From Desulfuromonadales bacterium (lineage in GTDB: Bacteria; Desulfobacterota; Desulfuromonadia; Desulfuromonadales; BM103): a stretch of 64,000 bases of DNA. This document shows positions 42,738 to 51,370 of the stretch, piece after piece (within the stretch, counting starts at the first letter, position 1; each line of letters begins with the position of its first letter). The DNA is taken from NCBI GenBank assembly GCA_014860225.1, contig JACZKE010000006.1:1-64000 (forward strand). The letters are read 5' to 3'. Below the pieces are notes generated by a model. That model ran no database searches and was not told the DNA's origin. It saw only the letters and a program-made list of their open reading frames with translations. The position numbers were made by a program, and so were the translations under genes.

Positions 42738-42765
42738 GCCGGGAGCCCCGTTCAGGGCTCCCGGC
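42738..42765 (+). terminator. Intercistronic hairpin between dctP and dctQ
   Basis: GCCGGGAGCCC (42738-42748) pairs perfectly with GGGCTCCCGGC (42755-42765) around a six-base loop, followed by CTTTCCC. A strong hairpin here would give partial termination or protect the 3' end, so the abundant binding protein is made in excess over the membrane subunits. Confidence 0.7.
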
Positions 42766-42786
42766 CTTTCCCAAGAAAGAAGTCTC

Positions 42787-43275
42787 ATGAATTCAGTGGT
42801 TCGTATGGTGGCTCAACTCAATCGCATCCTTATGTGTGGGGCGTGCGTCGTACTGCTTGCCACCATGGTGATGGCAGTGGTCAACATGATCGGCCGCCCT
42901 TTGAAAATGCCCGTTCAGGGCTCGTTTGAATTGATGGGCCTTGGCGGGGCACTGATCGTCGCCCTGACACTGGGTTATTCCCAGGAGAGCCGGACCCACA
43001 TCTCGGTGGACATCCTGTTCAACGCCTTCCCTGCCCGCGTCAAAGCCGTCTTTATTGCGACGGGCGATCTGCTCAGCTCAGCCTTCTTCGGCATCGCAGC
43101 CTGGCAGATGACCCGTTTCGGTTACAAGCTCTACACCAGCGGCGAATATTCCGAATCCCTGGGGATGCCTGTCTATCCGGTAGTTTTTGCGGTGGCGGCA
43201 GGCATGGCGGGACTTGCCCTAACACTGTTGGTCTCGGTGCTGGCTGCAAAGAGAGGCCTGATATGGAGCCGATAA
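42787..43275 (+). CDS. TRAP transporter small permease subunit (DctQ type)
   Basis: This 162-residue membrane protein has four predicted transmembrane helices (about 15-37, 50-70, 85-105 and 125-148). It has the DctQ pattern GSFELMGLGGALIVALTLGYSQESRTHISVDIL. It pairs with the large subunit to use a sodium or proton gradient for uptake. The start at 42787 follows the AAGAAAG purine stretch. It overlaps the DctM gene by 13 bases, so the two are coupled. Confidence 0.9.
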   Translation: MNSVVRMVAQLNRILMCGACVVLLATMVMAVVNMIGRPLKMPVQGSFELMGLGGALIVALTLGYSQESRTHISVDILFNAFPARVKAVFIATGDLLSSAFFGIAAWQMTRFGYKLYTSGEYSESLGMPVYPVVFAVAAGMAGLALTLLVSVLAAKRGLIWSR

Positions 43276-44567
43276 CCATCGGGTTGCTCGGCCTCGCCGC
43301 GCTGATGCTCATCCTCTTCTGCACCAATATGCCCGTGGGGTTTGCCATGGCGTTGGTCGGCTTCTGCGGCTTCGCGGCCGTGGTCAATCCTCAGGCGGCC
43401 ATGAGTTCGATGACCTCTTCGCTCTGGGAAGTCTTTTCCTCCTACGGCTTAACGGTGATCCCCTTTTTCATCTTCATGGGCAACATCTGCTTTAACGCAG
43501 GAGTGAGCAACCGGCTCTATAAGTCCGCCTACACCTGGATCGGTCAGATCAGGGGCGGGATCGGTATGGCAACCGTTCTGGCATGCGCAGGGTTCGCTGC
43601 CATCTGCGGATCCAATGCCGCGACGGCGGCCACCATGAGTGCCGTGGCGCTGCCGGAAATGAAAAAGTTCGGCTACCATCCGTCGCTTGCCACCGGATCG
43701 GTTGCCTGCGGCTCGACGCTGGGTGTGATCATACCTCCCAGCGTGGTATTGATCGTCATCGGCCTTTCCACTGGCGAGTCCATTTCCAAACTCTTCTTCG
43801 CCGCCCTGATTCCCGGACTGCTCTTGACAGTGTTGTTCATCCTGACGATCTGGTTGATCTGCCTGCGCAGGCCCGAGCTAGGTCCGAAGGGTCCGGCGAC
43901 GACCTTCAAGGAGAAACTGCGCAGCCTGCCCGGCTCTATCGAAATGTTGATGCTCTTCGCGCTCATCATGTCCGGGCTCTTCCTGGGCTGGTTTACCGCC
44001 ACTGAGGCGGGCGCGGCGGGTGCTTTTTTCTCCATCATCATCAGCGTGGCGGGCAAACATCTGACGTGGGAAAAGTTTGTCGCCGCACTCATGGACTCGG
44101 TCAAAATGAGCTGCATGATCATGATGATCGTCGCTGGCGCTGTGGTCTTCGGGCGGTTTCTCACCGTGACCAGACTCCCCTTCGAAGTGGCCGACTGGGT
44201 CACTGCGCTCCCCATCCCCAGCGTGGTGGTCCTGCTCCTGATGCTGGTCATCTACGCGGTGGGTGGTGCTTTGATGGATGCGCTGGGCCTGCTGATGATC
44301 ACGATTCCGATTTTTTTCCCCGTCGCCCTCCGGCTGGGATATGACCCGCTCTGGTTCGCCGTGGTGATAACCATAATCACCTCCATGGGAGCCGTGACTC
44401 CTCCCGTGGGCGTCAACACCTACATCGTCGCAGCCATGGCGCCGGGTGTGGAAATCGGCACCGTCTTCAGGGGGGTGAGCTGGTTTCTCCTCTCCTTCGT
44501 CATGTGTGTAGCGCTCTTGATACTGTTCCCCGCCATGGCGACTTGGCTGCCAGCGTTTCTCAGCTGA
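43263..44567 (+). CDS. TRAP transporter large permease subunit (DctM type)
   Basis: This 434-residue membrane protein has about 12 transmembrane helices and the DctM hallmarks: VIPFFIFMGNICFNAGVSNR, FAAICGSNAATAATMSAVALPEM, GSTLGVIIPPSVVLIVIG, and the C-terminal VTPPVGVNTYIVA. It forms the ion-coupled transport channel with the small subunit. A single-operon set of all three TRAP parts lies between tnaA and the aminotransferase, which points to uptake of the pathway's substrate. Confidence 0.93.
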   Translation: MEPITIGLLGLAALMLILFCTNMPVGFAMALVGFCGFAAVVNPQAAMSSMTSSLWEVFSSYGLTVIPFFIFMGNICFNAGVSNRLYKSAYTWIGQIRGGIGMATVLACAGFAAICGSNAATAATMSAVALPEMKKFGYHPSLATGSVACGSTLGVIIPPSVVLIVIGLSTGESISKLFFAALIPGLLLTVLFILTIWLICLRRPELGPKGPATTFKEKLRSLPGSIEMLMLFALIMSGLFLGWFTATEAGAAGAFFSIIISVAGKHLTWEKFVAALMDSVKMSCMIMMIVAGAVVFGRFLTVTRLPFEVADWVTALPIPSVVVLLLMLVIYAVGGALMDALGLLMITIPIFFPVALRLGYDPLWFAVVITIITSMGAVTPPVGVNTYIVAAMAPGVEIGTVFRGVSWFLLSFVMCVALLILFPAMATWLPAFLS

Positions 44568-44738
44568 AGCTTCACTGCGTGGTCGGAGTCTTTTACCGCA
44601 ACGGGCATGAAGGCGGCAAGCGTCTGGATGCTCGGGCCAGGTCAGAACAATCAGCAGGATTGCAAACAGGGATGGTGTTGGTTGGCTGAGAACAGTAAAG
44701 GAAGTACCTGTAATCAAGAGCATTGCATGGAGTAACTA

Positions 44739-45923
44739 ATGAGCATAGCCGAAAAGATTCAAAAGAGTATCGAGGGTTCTTCCTGGATTCGCAAGATGTT
44801 TGAGGAAGGAGCCAACCTCAGCCGGATTCATGGCGCGGAAAATGTCTTCGATTTTACCATCGGCAACCCGTCTGTCGAACCGCCGGCGGCATTTCGCGAG
44901 GAACTGCTCAAGCTCGCCAACCATCCGCAGTCCGGGATGCACCGCTATATGAATAATGCCGGCTACGAGGAGACCCGTAGCGCCGTTGCCGAGGTCCTCT
45001 CCGAGACTTCTCCCGTGGCCGTGGGCCCGGAGCACATCGTCATGACCTGCGGTGCCGGCGGCGGCCTCAACGTGGTCTTGAAAACGATCCTCAATCCCGG
45101 CGACGAGGTTCTGATCCTCGCGCCTTTCTTTGTCGAATACAAAGTCTATGTCGACAATCATGGCGGCACAGCCAAGGTCGTATGGACTGATCGGGAAACC
45201 TTTCAGCTCGATCTAGCCGCTATCGAGGCAGCCATCGGCCCCTTGACCCGAAGCATCATCGTCAACTCGCCGAACAACCCGACGGGGGTGATTTACCCGG
45301 ACTCCACTATGAAGGCGTTAGGAGAACTGTTACGGCAAAAAGAAAAAGAGTTTGGCCGTACAATTTTCGTCATATCGGACGAACCCTACGCCCGGATCCG
45401 CTACGATGATGAACCGCCCTCTTCAGTGTTTAATTTTGTGACCAATGCGGTAATCGTGACTTCACACTCGAAAGATCTGGCCCTGCCCGGTGAGCGGATC
45501 GGCTACCTGGCTGCCAACCCGGCGATGGATCAGGTCGGGCAGTTCATGGCAGGAGCCGTTTACTGCAATCGGGTGCTCGGGTTTTGCAATGCTCCCGCCA
45601 TGGCGCAAAGACTGGTGACGAACCTGCAACGGCAAAGCGTCAATGTCGAGGAGTATCGCGCCAAACGCGATACCCTTTACGAACACTTGACCGTTTTCGG
45701 CTTCCGCATGGTTAAACCCGGAGGGGCTTTCTACCTGTTCCCCAAGTCTCCCATTGAAGACGATGTTGCCTTTGTTCGCATGGCGCAGAAGTACAACCTG
45801 CTGCTGGTCCCAGGTTCCGGTTTCGGTGCCCCGGGTTACTTCCGAATTGCCTACTGCATCGATGCGGGAATTATCCGCCGCAGTCTGCCGGCCTGGGAAA
45901 AACTCGCCAAAGAGGTCTTTTGA
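44739..45923 (+). CDS. Class I/II aminotransferase, probably aromatic amino acid
   Basis: This 394-residue PLP enzyme has the fold-type I aminotransferase plan: FTIGNPSVEPP, VMTCGAGGGLNVVLKTIL, NSPNNPTGVIYP, SDEPYARIRYDD, and the PLP lysine in TSHSKDLALPGERIGY. An arginine near FRIAYCID would bind the alpha-carboxylate. Specificity cannot be read from the sequence. Because it stands directly upstream of the indolepyruvate:ferredoxin oxidoreductase gene, it is inferred to convert tryptophan (or phenylalanine or tyrosine) to its 2-oxoacid. The 171-base gap before it has no gene. Confidence 0.88.
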   Translation: MSIAEKIQKSIEGSSWIRKMFEEGANLSRIHGAENVFDFTIGNPSVEPPAAFREELLKLANHPQSGMHRYMNNAGYEETRSAVAEVLSETSPVAVGPEHIVMTCGAGGGLNVVLKTILNPGDEVLILAPFFVEYKVYVDNHGGTAKVVWTDRETFQLDLAAIEAAIGPLTRSIIVNSPNNPTGVIYPDSTMKALGELLRQKEKEFGRTIFVISDEPYARIRYDDEPPSSVFNFVTNAVIVTSHSKDLALPGERIGYLAANPAMDQVGQFMAGAVYCNRVLGFCNAPAMAQRLVTNLQRQSVNVEEYRAKRDTLYEHLTVFGFRMVKPGGAFYLFPKSPIEDDVAFVRMAQKYNLLLVPGSGFGAPGYFRIAYCIDAGIIRRSLPAWEKLAKEVF

Positions 45924-46000
45924 CCCGCACCATAGGATCTCGTACGCTTCAAGCCTCTTCCGGTTTGTAACGCTGAAATATAATAAGGAGTAATAAGGAT

Positions 46001-48526
46001 ATGTCCAAGTTCGAACAGATGGTTGATGCTCCAGCGGGCAGCAAATTTGTCCTGCAGGGAAACCAAGCTTTCGCTCTGGGTGTCATGCATGCCGGATACC
46101 ACAGCGCAGATGGATATCCGGGAACGCCCAGCACGGAGATCATAGACAAGTCGCTGGCCAAAGTTCAGGATCGGATCAACGTTGGCTGGTCAGTTAATGA
46201 AGCTGTTTCAGTTGCGGTTGGGGTCGGCCGCGCTATTGCAGGAGATGACACCCTGGTCACGATGAAGACACCAGGAGCCCTGCAAGCAGGCGATACGATA
46301 ACCACGGCAGCCTTCTACCATGCACCTGCCGGCGCGCTGGTACTGCTGGTCGCCTCTGATTACGCTCCTTCGAGCACCCAGCACGTCATCGATTTGAAAT
46401 ATTTATTCGCCTCATCCAGAATTCCGGTGCTTGAACCGAGGAATCACCAGGAGATGTATGAGTTGCCGAGGCATGCCGCCGATATCAGCAGGAAATTCAA
46501 CACTCCCGTCGTCATTCTGGCCAACGGAATCCTCTGTCACTCGGAGGCCCTGATCGAAACCGGTGAGAGCCGCAAGGTCGGAAGACGAGACGTTTCTAAA
46601 GATCTGAAAAACTGGATGGGCATGCCCTATCTGGCAAGACTGGGTTACAACAAGGCGACCACCGAGAGAATTCCCCAGCTTAGCCAATGGCTGGAATCCT
46701 CTACGCTGGTGACAGAGACCGAAGGGACCGAAGACTGGTCGATCATTGCCGGCGGTGAAAGCAACATTATCGTCGCCGAGGCCCTGAAGACTCTTGGCTG
46801 CAAGCCTGCGATCCTTTCCCTGGCAGCACTCTATCCGATCCCGGAAACGAGAATCACGGAATTTTGTGCAAAATCGAAAGGCAAGGTCCTGGTTTTCGAA
46901 GATGGCGACAAGTTTTTGGAGGAAAAGATCAGACTCCTCGGCATGGATGTGGTCAGTAAAGGCAAGTTCAGTACAATCACCGAGTGGACCCCTGAATCAG
47001 TGATCGATCACATAATTAAACATGTCGAAAGTGTCAACTTCGTCCAACCGGAAAGCAGGAAGCTGGAATTACCGCCAGTCATCAGGCCTCCGTCTATCTG
47101 CCCCGGTTGTCCCTACCGTGCCTTGGGACTGACTGTTGACAAGTTAAGAAAGCAGGGCAAGATATTTTCCAGCTTCGGTGACATCGGCTGTTCTACTCTC
47201 TTGTATTTCCTCAATGCCATTGACACCTGCCTGTGCATGGGCGCCTCCGACGCCATGAGACAGGGCTTTGTCCTATCGCGGCCGGAGTACGCCTCGAAAA
47301 CGCTCTCCGTGGTCGGCGATTCATGCGAGTGCCACTCCGGACTCGATGCAACCAGAAATTCCGTCTTCAGAAATGTCCCTGGCGTAAAGATTGTTCTGGA
47401 TAACTGCATCACCGCGATGACCGGCGGGCAGCCTGCTCCCAGCTCTTCCTCAAATCTAGCTGGAATACCAAACAAGTTCAGTCTCAGGAAAGCCCTGGAA
47501 GCCGAACAGGCAAGGGTGGTCGTCGTTGATTCTTATGACATTGCCGCTGTTGAAAAAGCCCTAGTCGAGGCCCTGGAACGGGCGAAAACGGGTGAGTTCT
47601 CAGTCCTGCTTCTCGAGGGCGCCTGCATCAACGAGGTTGCAAGCAAGCAGAAAGTCCCGGATCTGACGGTCAATGGCGACCTCTGCAAGCAATGCGGCAA
47701 GTGCAACATGTGCCCCGGCATTGAGCTTGACGAAGAAAGAAATCCGCATTTTACCAGTCTTTGCTCAAACTGTGCAGGAGGCATGCAGGTCTGCATGCAA
47801 CTGTGCTCCTTCGGTGCGATAGAGGGGATAAGCGAATCGGGTGCCCTGCACGCAGCAGATCTCCAGGGTGTTCTTCAGCACAGACAAGAGTCAAAAAAAG
47901 TGAAAATGGACCGTTGCAGCCTGCCCGAATCGCTGAGGCTTGCCATCAGGGGCATCGGCGGTCAGGGAAACCTGTTCTTTGGCAAAATCCTGGCAGACAT
48001 GATGTTGAACACGCCTTACGCGGAGACGCATATCGTCAAAGGGGACACGCATGGCATGGCGCAGCTCGGCGGCCCGGTGATTTCAACCTTCAGCTGCGGT
48101 GATGTCCATTCACCGGTCCTGGCCCCAGGTTCCGCAGATGTCCTTGTCGTCATGGAGATGAGCGAGGTGCTCAGACCCGGTTTCTTGGAGCTGTTGAAGC
48201 CTGGCGGGACGATCATCTTCAATACGTTCCGGGCTCTGCCGCCGAATATCAAAAAAGAGAATTATCCGCAGCTTGCGGATGTCAATAGGACCCTGGATGG
48301 ATACAAGGTCATAACCATCGATGCAAACAAGGTGGCTTACGATTTAAACGACAAGACCGGAAAGACAGCCAACGTCGTTGTTCTCGGTCTGCTTTCGACG
48401 GTTGCACCCTTCAACCAGGTCCCCGAAGAGATCTGGCTGAATTCTTTGATGAGCCATTCTCCGAACGATAACGTCAAGTCGGCAAATTACATTGCCTTTA
48501 AGGGGGGAGCCAGCCATGATCAATAA
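46001..48526 (+). CDS. Indolepyruvate:ferredoxin oxidoreductase, fused alpha-beta chain
   Basis: This 841-residue protein joins both subunits of the enzyme that oxidatively decarboxylates arylpyruvates to arylacetyl-CoA and reduced ferredoxin. Residues 1-350 hold the alpha-subunit pyrimidine-binding and transketolase-like parts. CPGCPYR (367-373) and GDSCECHSG with DNCITAMTGG (439-475) form the thiamine diphosphate site. A two-cluster ferredoxin domain follows (CKQCGKCNMC at 562-571; CSNC, C and C at 588-602). Residues 645-841 are the beta subunit (GIGGQGNLFFGKILADM). The subunits are usually separate genes. It follows the aminotransferase by 77 bases and overlaps the acyl-CoA synthetase gene. 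AAGGAG sets the start. Confidence 0.93.
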   Translation: MSKFEQMVDAPAGSKFVLQGNQAFALGVMHAGYHSADGYPGTPSTEIIDKSLAKVQDRINVGWSVNEAVSVAVGVGRAIAGDDTLVTMKTPGALQAGDTITTAAFYHAPAGALVLLVASDYAPSSTQHVIDLKYLFASSRIPVLEPRNHQEMYELPRHAADISRKFNTPVVILANGILCHSEALIETGESRKVGRRDVSKDLKNWMGMPYLARLGYNKATTERIPQLSQWLESSTLVTETEGTEDWSIIAGGESNIIVAEALKTLGCKPAILSLAALYPIPETRITEFCAKSKGKVLVFEDGDKFLEEKIRLLGMDVVSKGKFSTITEWTPESVIDHIIKHVESVNFVQPESRKLELPPVIRPPSICPGCPYRALGLTVDKLRKQGKIFSSFGDIGCSTLLYFLNAIDTCLCMGASDAMRQGFVLSRPEYASKTLSVVGDSCECHSGLDATRNSVFRNVPGVKIVLDNCITAMTGGQPAPSSSSNLAGIPNKFSLRKALEAEQARVVVVDSYDIAAVEKALVEALERAKTGEFSVLLLEGACINEVASKQKVPDLTVNGDLCKQCGKCNMCPGIELDEERNPHFTSLCSNCAGGMQVCMQLCSFGAIEGISESGALHAADLQGVLQHRQESKKVKMDRCSLPESLRLAIRGIGGQGNLFFGKILADMMLNTPYAETHIVKGDTHGMAQLGGPVISTFSCGDVHSPVLAPGSADVLVVMEMSEVLRPGFLELLKPGGTIIFNTFRALPPNIKKENYPQLADVNRTLDGYKVITIDANKVAYDLNDKTGKTANVVVLGLLSTVAPFNQVPEEIWLNSLMSHSPNDNVKSANYIAFKGGASHDQ

Positions 48527-50669
48527 ACAACTGATCGATCCAGACTCTATCGTTGTTGTCGGCGGCTCAAACGACAAGTCAAAGATCGGCGGGGCGCTCA
48601 TCAAGAACCTGACCGAGCATAACTTCAAGGGTACGATTTACGCGGTCAACCCGAAAGAGACAGAAGTTCAGGGCTTCAGGTGTTTTCAATCCGCAGAGCA
48701 GGTGCCTGATGTCGAGATGGCAATCATCTGTGTTGCTGCCAGCTATGTGAAGGCCACTGTCGAAGAGCTTGCAAATCACAAAAACTGCAAAGCCTTCATC
48801 ATCCTTTCTGCAGGGTTTGCCGAAATGGGTGAAGAAGGTCATAAGCTCCAGGACGAGATCCTTGCCGTCATCGACAAGAACGCTGGTGCCCTGATCGGAC
48901 CAAACTGTATTGGCGTGCTTACCCAGAGCTATGCCGGCATCTTTGCCGGACCTATCCCCAAACTAGACCCGCAAGGCTGCGACTTTGTCTGTGCTTCCGG
49001 AGCGACCGCCGCATGGATTGTCGAAAAAGGGATGTTGATGGGTCTTTCATTCTCGAGCATATTCACCGTCGGCAATTCCGCCCAGATCGGTGTTGAGGAT
49101 GTCGTCCAATACTGGGACGAAACCTTCGACCCGCAGACAAGTTCAAAAATCAAGCTCTTCTACATCGAAAGCGTCAGCCAACCCCAGAAGCTGCTCAAGC
49201 ACGCCTCTTCCCTGATCAGTAAGGGGTGCAGGATCGCTGCCATTAAATCAGGCAGTTCCGAGGCAGGAAGCCGTGCTGTGACGTCACACACCGGCGCCCT
49301 GGCAAGTCCCGACAGAGCGGTGGATGCACTGTTTAGAAAAGCCGGCATCGTAAGATGCCATGGCAAGGAAGATCTTGTGACATCGGCTGCGGTATTCTGC
49401 CAGCCTGAACTCAAGGGTAAAAGAATCGCAATAATAACCCAGGCCGGCGGCCCCGGGGTGATGCTGACCGATGCCCTCGAAGCCGGCGGGCTGCAGGTTC
49501 CTCCTCTGGAAGGGCCTGATTCCGAAGCGTTGCTTGCCAAGCTCTTCCCAGGATCAAGCGTCGCCAATCCCATCGATTTCCTGGCAACAGGAACGCCTGC
49601 GCACGTGGCTCATACCATCGATGCTGTGAATGACAAGTTCGACAACATTGACGGCATGGCGGTGATCTTCGGGTCTACCGGGCTGACCGACATTAGCGAA
49701 GCGTTGACCGTGATTTCTGAAAAAACCCTGACGTCGAAGAAGCCTGTCTACACGATCTTGCCCTCGGTGGTTACCGGAAAGAGGGAGGCGGATGACTTCC
49801 AGGCGCTGGGGAATGTTTCTTTCTCCGACGAAGTGCTTTTCGCGAGAGCCCTTGCGGCCGTTGCAAAAACCCCGCAACCCGCTGAACAGGTTGCCCTACC
49901 CGGGATTGATCTTGCTGCCATCAGAAGCATCATTGAAAGCTGCGAGGACGGCTACCTTGCTCCGGAAAAGGTGCAGGCGCTGCTCGATGCGGCAGGAATC
50001 GACCGAGCTGGGGAAGCAGTGGTTGCCAGCAAAGCAGACGCTGTGAAGAAAGCCGTAGAACTTGGTTTCCCGGTTGTGATGAAGGTCGTGGGCCCAGTAC
50101 ACAAGTCCGACGTCGGCGGTGTTGTTCTCAACATCAAGAATACGGCAACCGTGGCAGACGAGTTCGAAAGAATGATCAAGATCGCTGATACGACGGCGAT
50201 TCTTATTCAACCGATGCTTTCCGGCACCGAACTTTTCGTCGGTGCCAAACACGAAGAAAACTTCGGGCACATGATTCTTTGCGGTCTTGGCGGCGTTTTC
50301 ATTGAAATTTTACACGACACGGCCGCAGAACTCTCCCCAGTAAGTACAAGCTTGGCTGCCGAGATGATACAGTCCCTTAAATCATATAAGATCATTCAGG
50401 GGGCAAGGGGCCAGAAAGGGGTCGACGAACAAAAATTTGCCGAAGCCATCTCAAGGCTTTCCGCGCTTTGCCAGGCCGCTCCTGAAATCAAAGAACTCGA
50501 CCTTAACCCCTTGCTCGGAAGCATGGCCAGGGTCGTCGCGGTGGATTCAAGAATAAGAATCGAGCAAGACAAAGTGCAGCAGGTAAGCCGGGTCAACGGC
50601 AAAAGCACAAAGGTTGCAATGGAAACAACGACTCACTGTGCCAACGGGGCATTGTCTAGCGTGGCCTAA
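48516..50669 (+). CDS. ADP-forming acyl-CoA synthetase, fused alpha-beta chain
   Basis: This 717-residue protein is an NDP-forming acyl-CoA synthetase: acyl-CoA + ADP + Pi gives acid + CoA + ATP. Residues 1-130 are the CoA-binding domain (IVVVGGSNDKSKIGGAL). The ligase domains carry the phosphorylated histidine in TSHTGALASPDRA (about 258). The C-terminal ATP-grasp domain (about 475-700) has FPVVMKVVGPVHKSDVGGV. Placed directly after the oxidoreductase with an 11-base overlap, it would cleave indoleacetyl-CoA or another arylacetyl-CoA and conserve energy as ATP. The start at 48516 follows GGGGGGAG. Confidence 0.9.
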   Translation: MINKQLIDPDSIVVVGGSNDKSKIGGALIKNLTEHNFKGTIYAVNPKETEVQGFRCFQSAEQVPDVEMAIICVAASYVKATVEELANHKNCKAFIILSAGFAEMGEEGHKLQDEILAVIDKNAGALIGPNCIGVLTQSYAGIFAGPIPKLDPQGCDFVCASGATAAWIVEKGMLMGLSFSSIFTVGNSAQIGVEDVVQYWDETFDPQTSSKIKLFYIESVSQPQKLLKHASSLISKGCRIAAIKSGSSEAGSRAVTSHTGALASPDRAVDALFRKAGIVRCHGKEDLVTSAAVFCQPELKGKRIAIITQAGGPGVMLTDALEAGGLQVPPLEGPDSEALLAKLFPGSSVANPIDFLATGTPAHVAHTIDAVNDKFDNIDGMAVIFGSTGLTDISEALTVISEKTLTSKKPVYTILPSVVTGKREADDFQALGNVSFSDEVLFARALAAVAKTPQPAEQVALPGIDLAAIRSIIESCEDGYLAPEKVQALLDAAGIDRAGEAVVASKADAVKKAVELGFPVVMKVVGPVHKSDVGGVVLNIKNTATVADEFERMIKIADTTAILIQPMLSGTELFVGAKHEENFGHMILCGLGGVFIEILHDTAAELSPVSTSLAAEMIQSLKSYKIIQGARGQKGVDEQKFAEAISRLSALCQAAPEIKELDLNPLLGSMARVVAVDSRIRIEQDKVQQVSRVNGKSTKVAMETTTHCANGALSSVA

Positions 50670-50700
50670 ACGTACGGTTTTTCTTCCAGGAGAGAGTTCA

Positions 50701-51078
50701 ATGAAAAAAATCATCAGCACCACAAACGCTCCCAAAGCGATCGGCCCCTATTCGCAGGCGGTAAAAACCGGCAACCTTGTCTTTGTGTCCGGCCAATTGC
50801 CCCTGGTTCCGGAAACTATGACCTTTGTTGCCGGAGGTATCAAGGAGCAGACCCGGCAAGCCCTCACAAATGCCAAGGCCATCCTTGAAAGTGCTGGCAC
50901 TGATTTAGAGGGCGTCGTCAAGACCACTGTCCTGCTCAAAGATATCGGTGACTTCGCCGCCATGAACGAGATTTATGGGGAGTTTTTCGAGGCGGACTGT
51001 CCAGCCCGGGCCGCCTACCAGGTTGTCAATCTGCCGCTGGGCGCTCTTGTGGAAATTGAACTTATTGCGGCAGGATAG
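50701..51078 (+). CDS. ridA: RidA family enamine/imine deaminase
   Basis: This 125-residue protein hydrolyses reactive 2-aminoacrylate and related enamines, sparing PLP enzymes. Family signatures are APKAIGPYSQAVKTGNLVFVSGQ, the catalytic arginine in CPARAAYQVVNLP, and the terminal glutamate in VEIELIA. GGAGAGAG precedes the start at 50701. It closes the tryptophan cluster, 31 bases after the acyl-CoA synthetase gene. Since tryptophanase works through aminoacrylate, its presence here makes functional sense. Confidence 0.92.
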   Translation: MKKIISTTNAPKAIGPYSQAVKTGNLVFVSGQLPLVPETMTFVAGGIKEQTRQALTNAKAILESAGTDLEGVVKTTVLLKDIGDFAAMNEIYGEFFEADCPARAAYQVVNLPLGALVEIELIAAG

Positions 51079-51094
51079 CAAACAGAGCACGACC

Positions 51095-51370
51095 ATGAAC
51101 TGGAAGGTCTATATCATCCTCTGCTCGGATGGCTCTCTCTATACCGGCATTACCACCGATGTTGAGCGACGATTTGCCCAGCATCTTGCCGGTACAGGGG
51201 CCAGGTATTTTCGCGGCCACACAGCGCACCGGCTTGTTTTCCTGGAGGCTGGCCACGATCGCGCCAGCGCCAGCCGACGCGAAGCGGCGATCAAGAAGTT
51301 GCGACCGATTGACAAGCATCTGTTGATAACATCGCCGGACAACCAGCTCGGCGACCTCGGTGCTCAGTAA
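51095..51370 (+). CDS. GIY-YIG domain protein (YhbQ-like)
   Basis: This 91-residue protein is a single GIY-YIG nuclease domain: WKVYIILCSDGSLYTGITTDVERRFAQHL (positions about 3-31; the YIG motif appears as YTG), then GARYFRGHTAHRLVFLE and EAAIKKL. Stand-alone members are of the YhbQ/UPF0213 type, with an uncertain role in DNA repair. The start at 51095 gives the usual length; a longer frame overlapping ridA is not used. Its end overlaps the convergent AsmA-like gene by 7 bases. Confidence 0.88.
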   Translation: MNWKVYIILCSDGSLYTGITTDVERRFAQHLAGTGARYFRGHTAHRLVFLEAGHDRASASRREAAIKKLRPIDKHLLITSPDNQLGDLGAQ

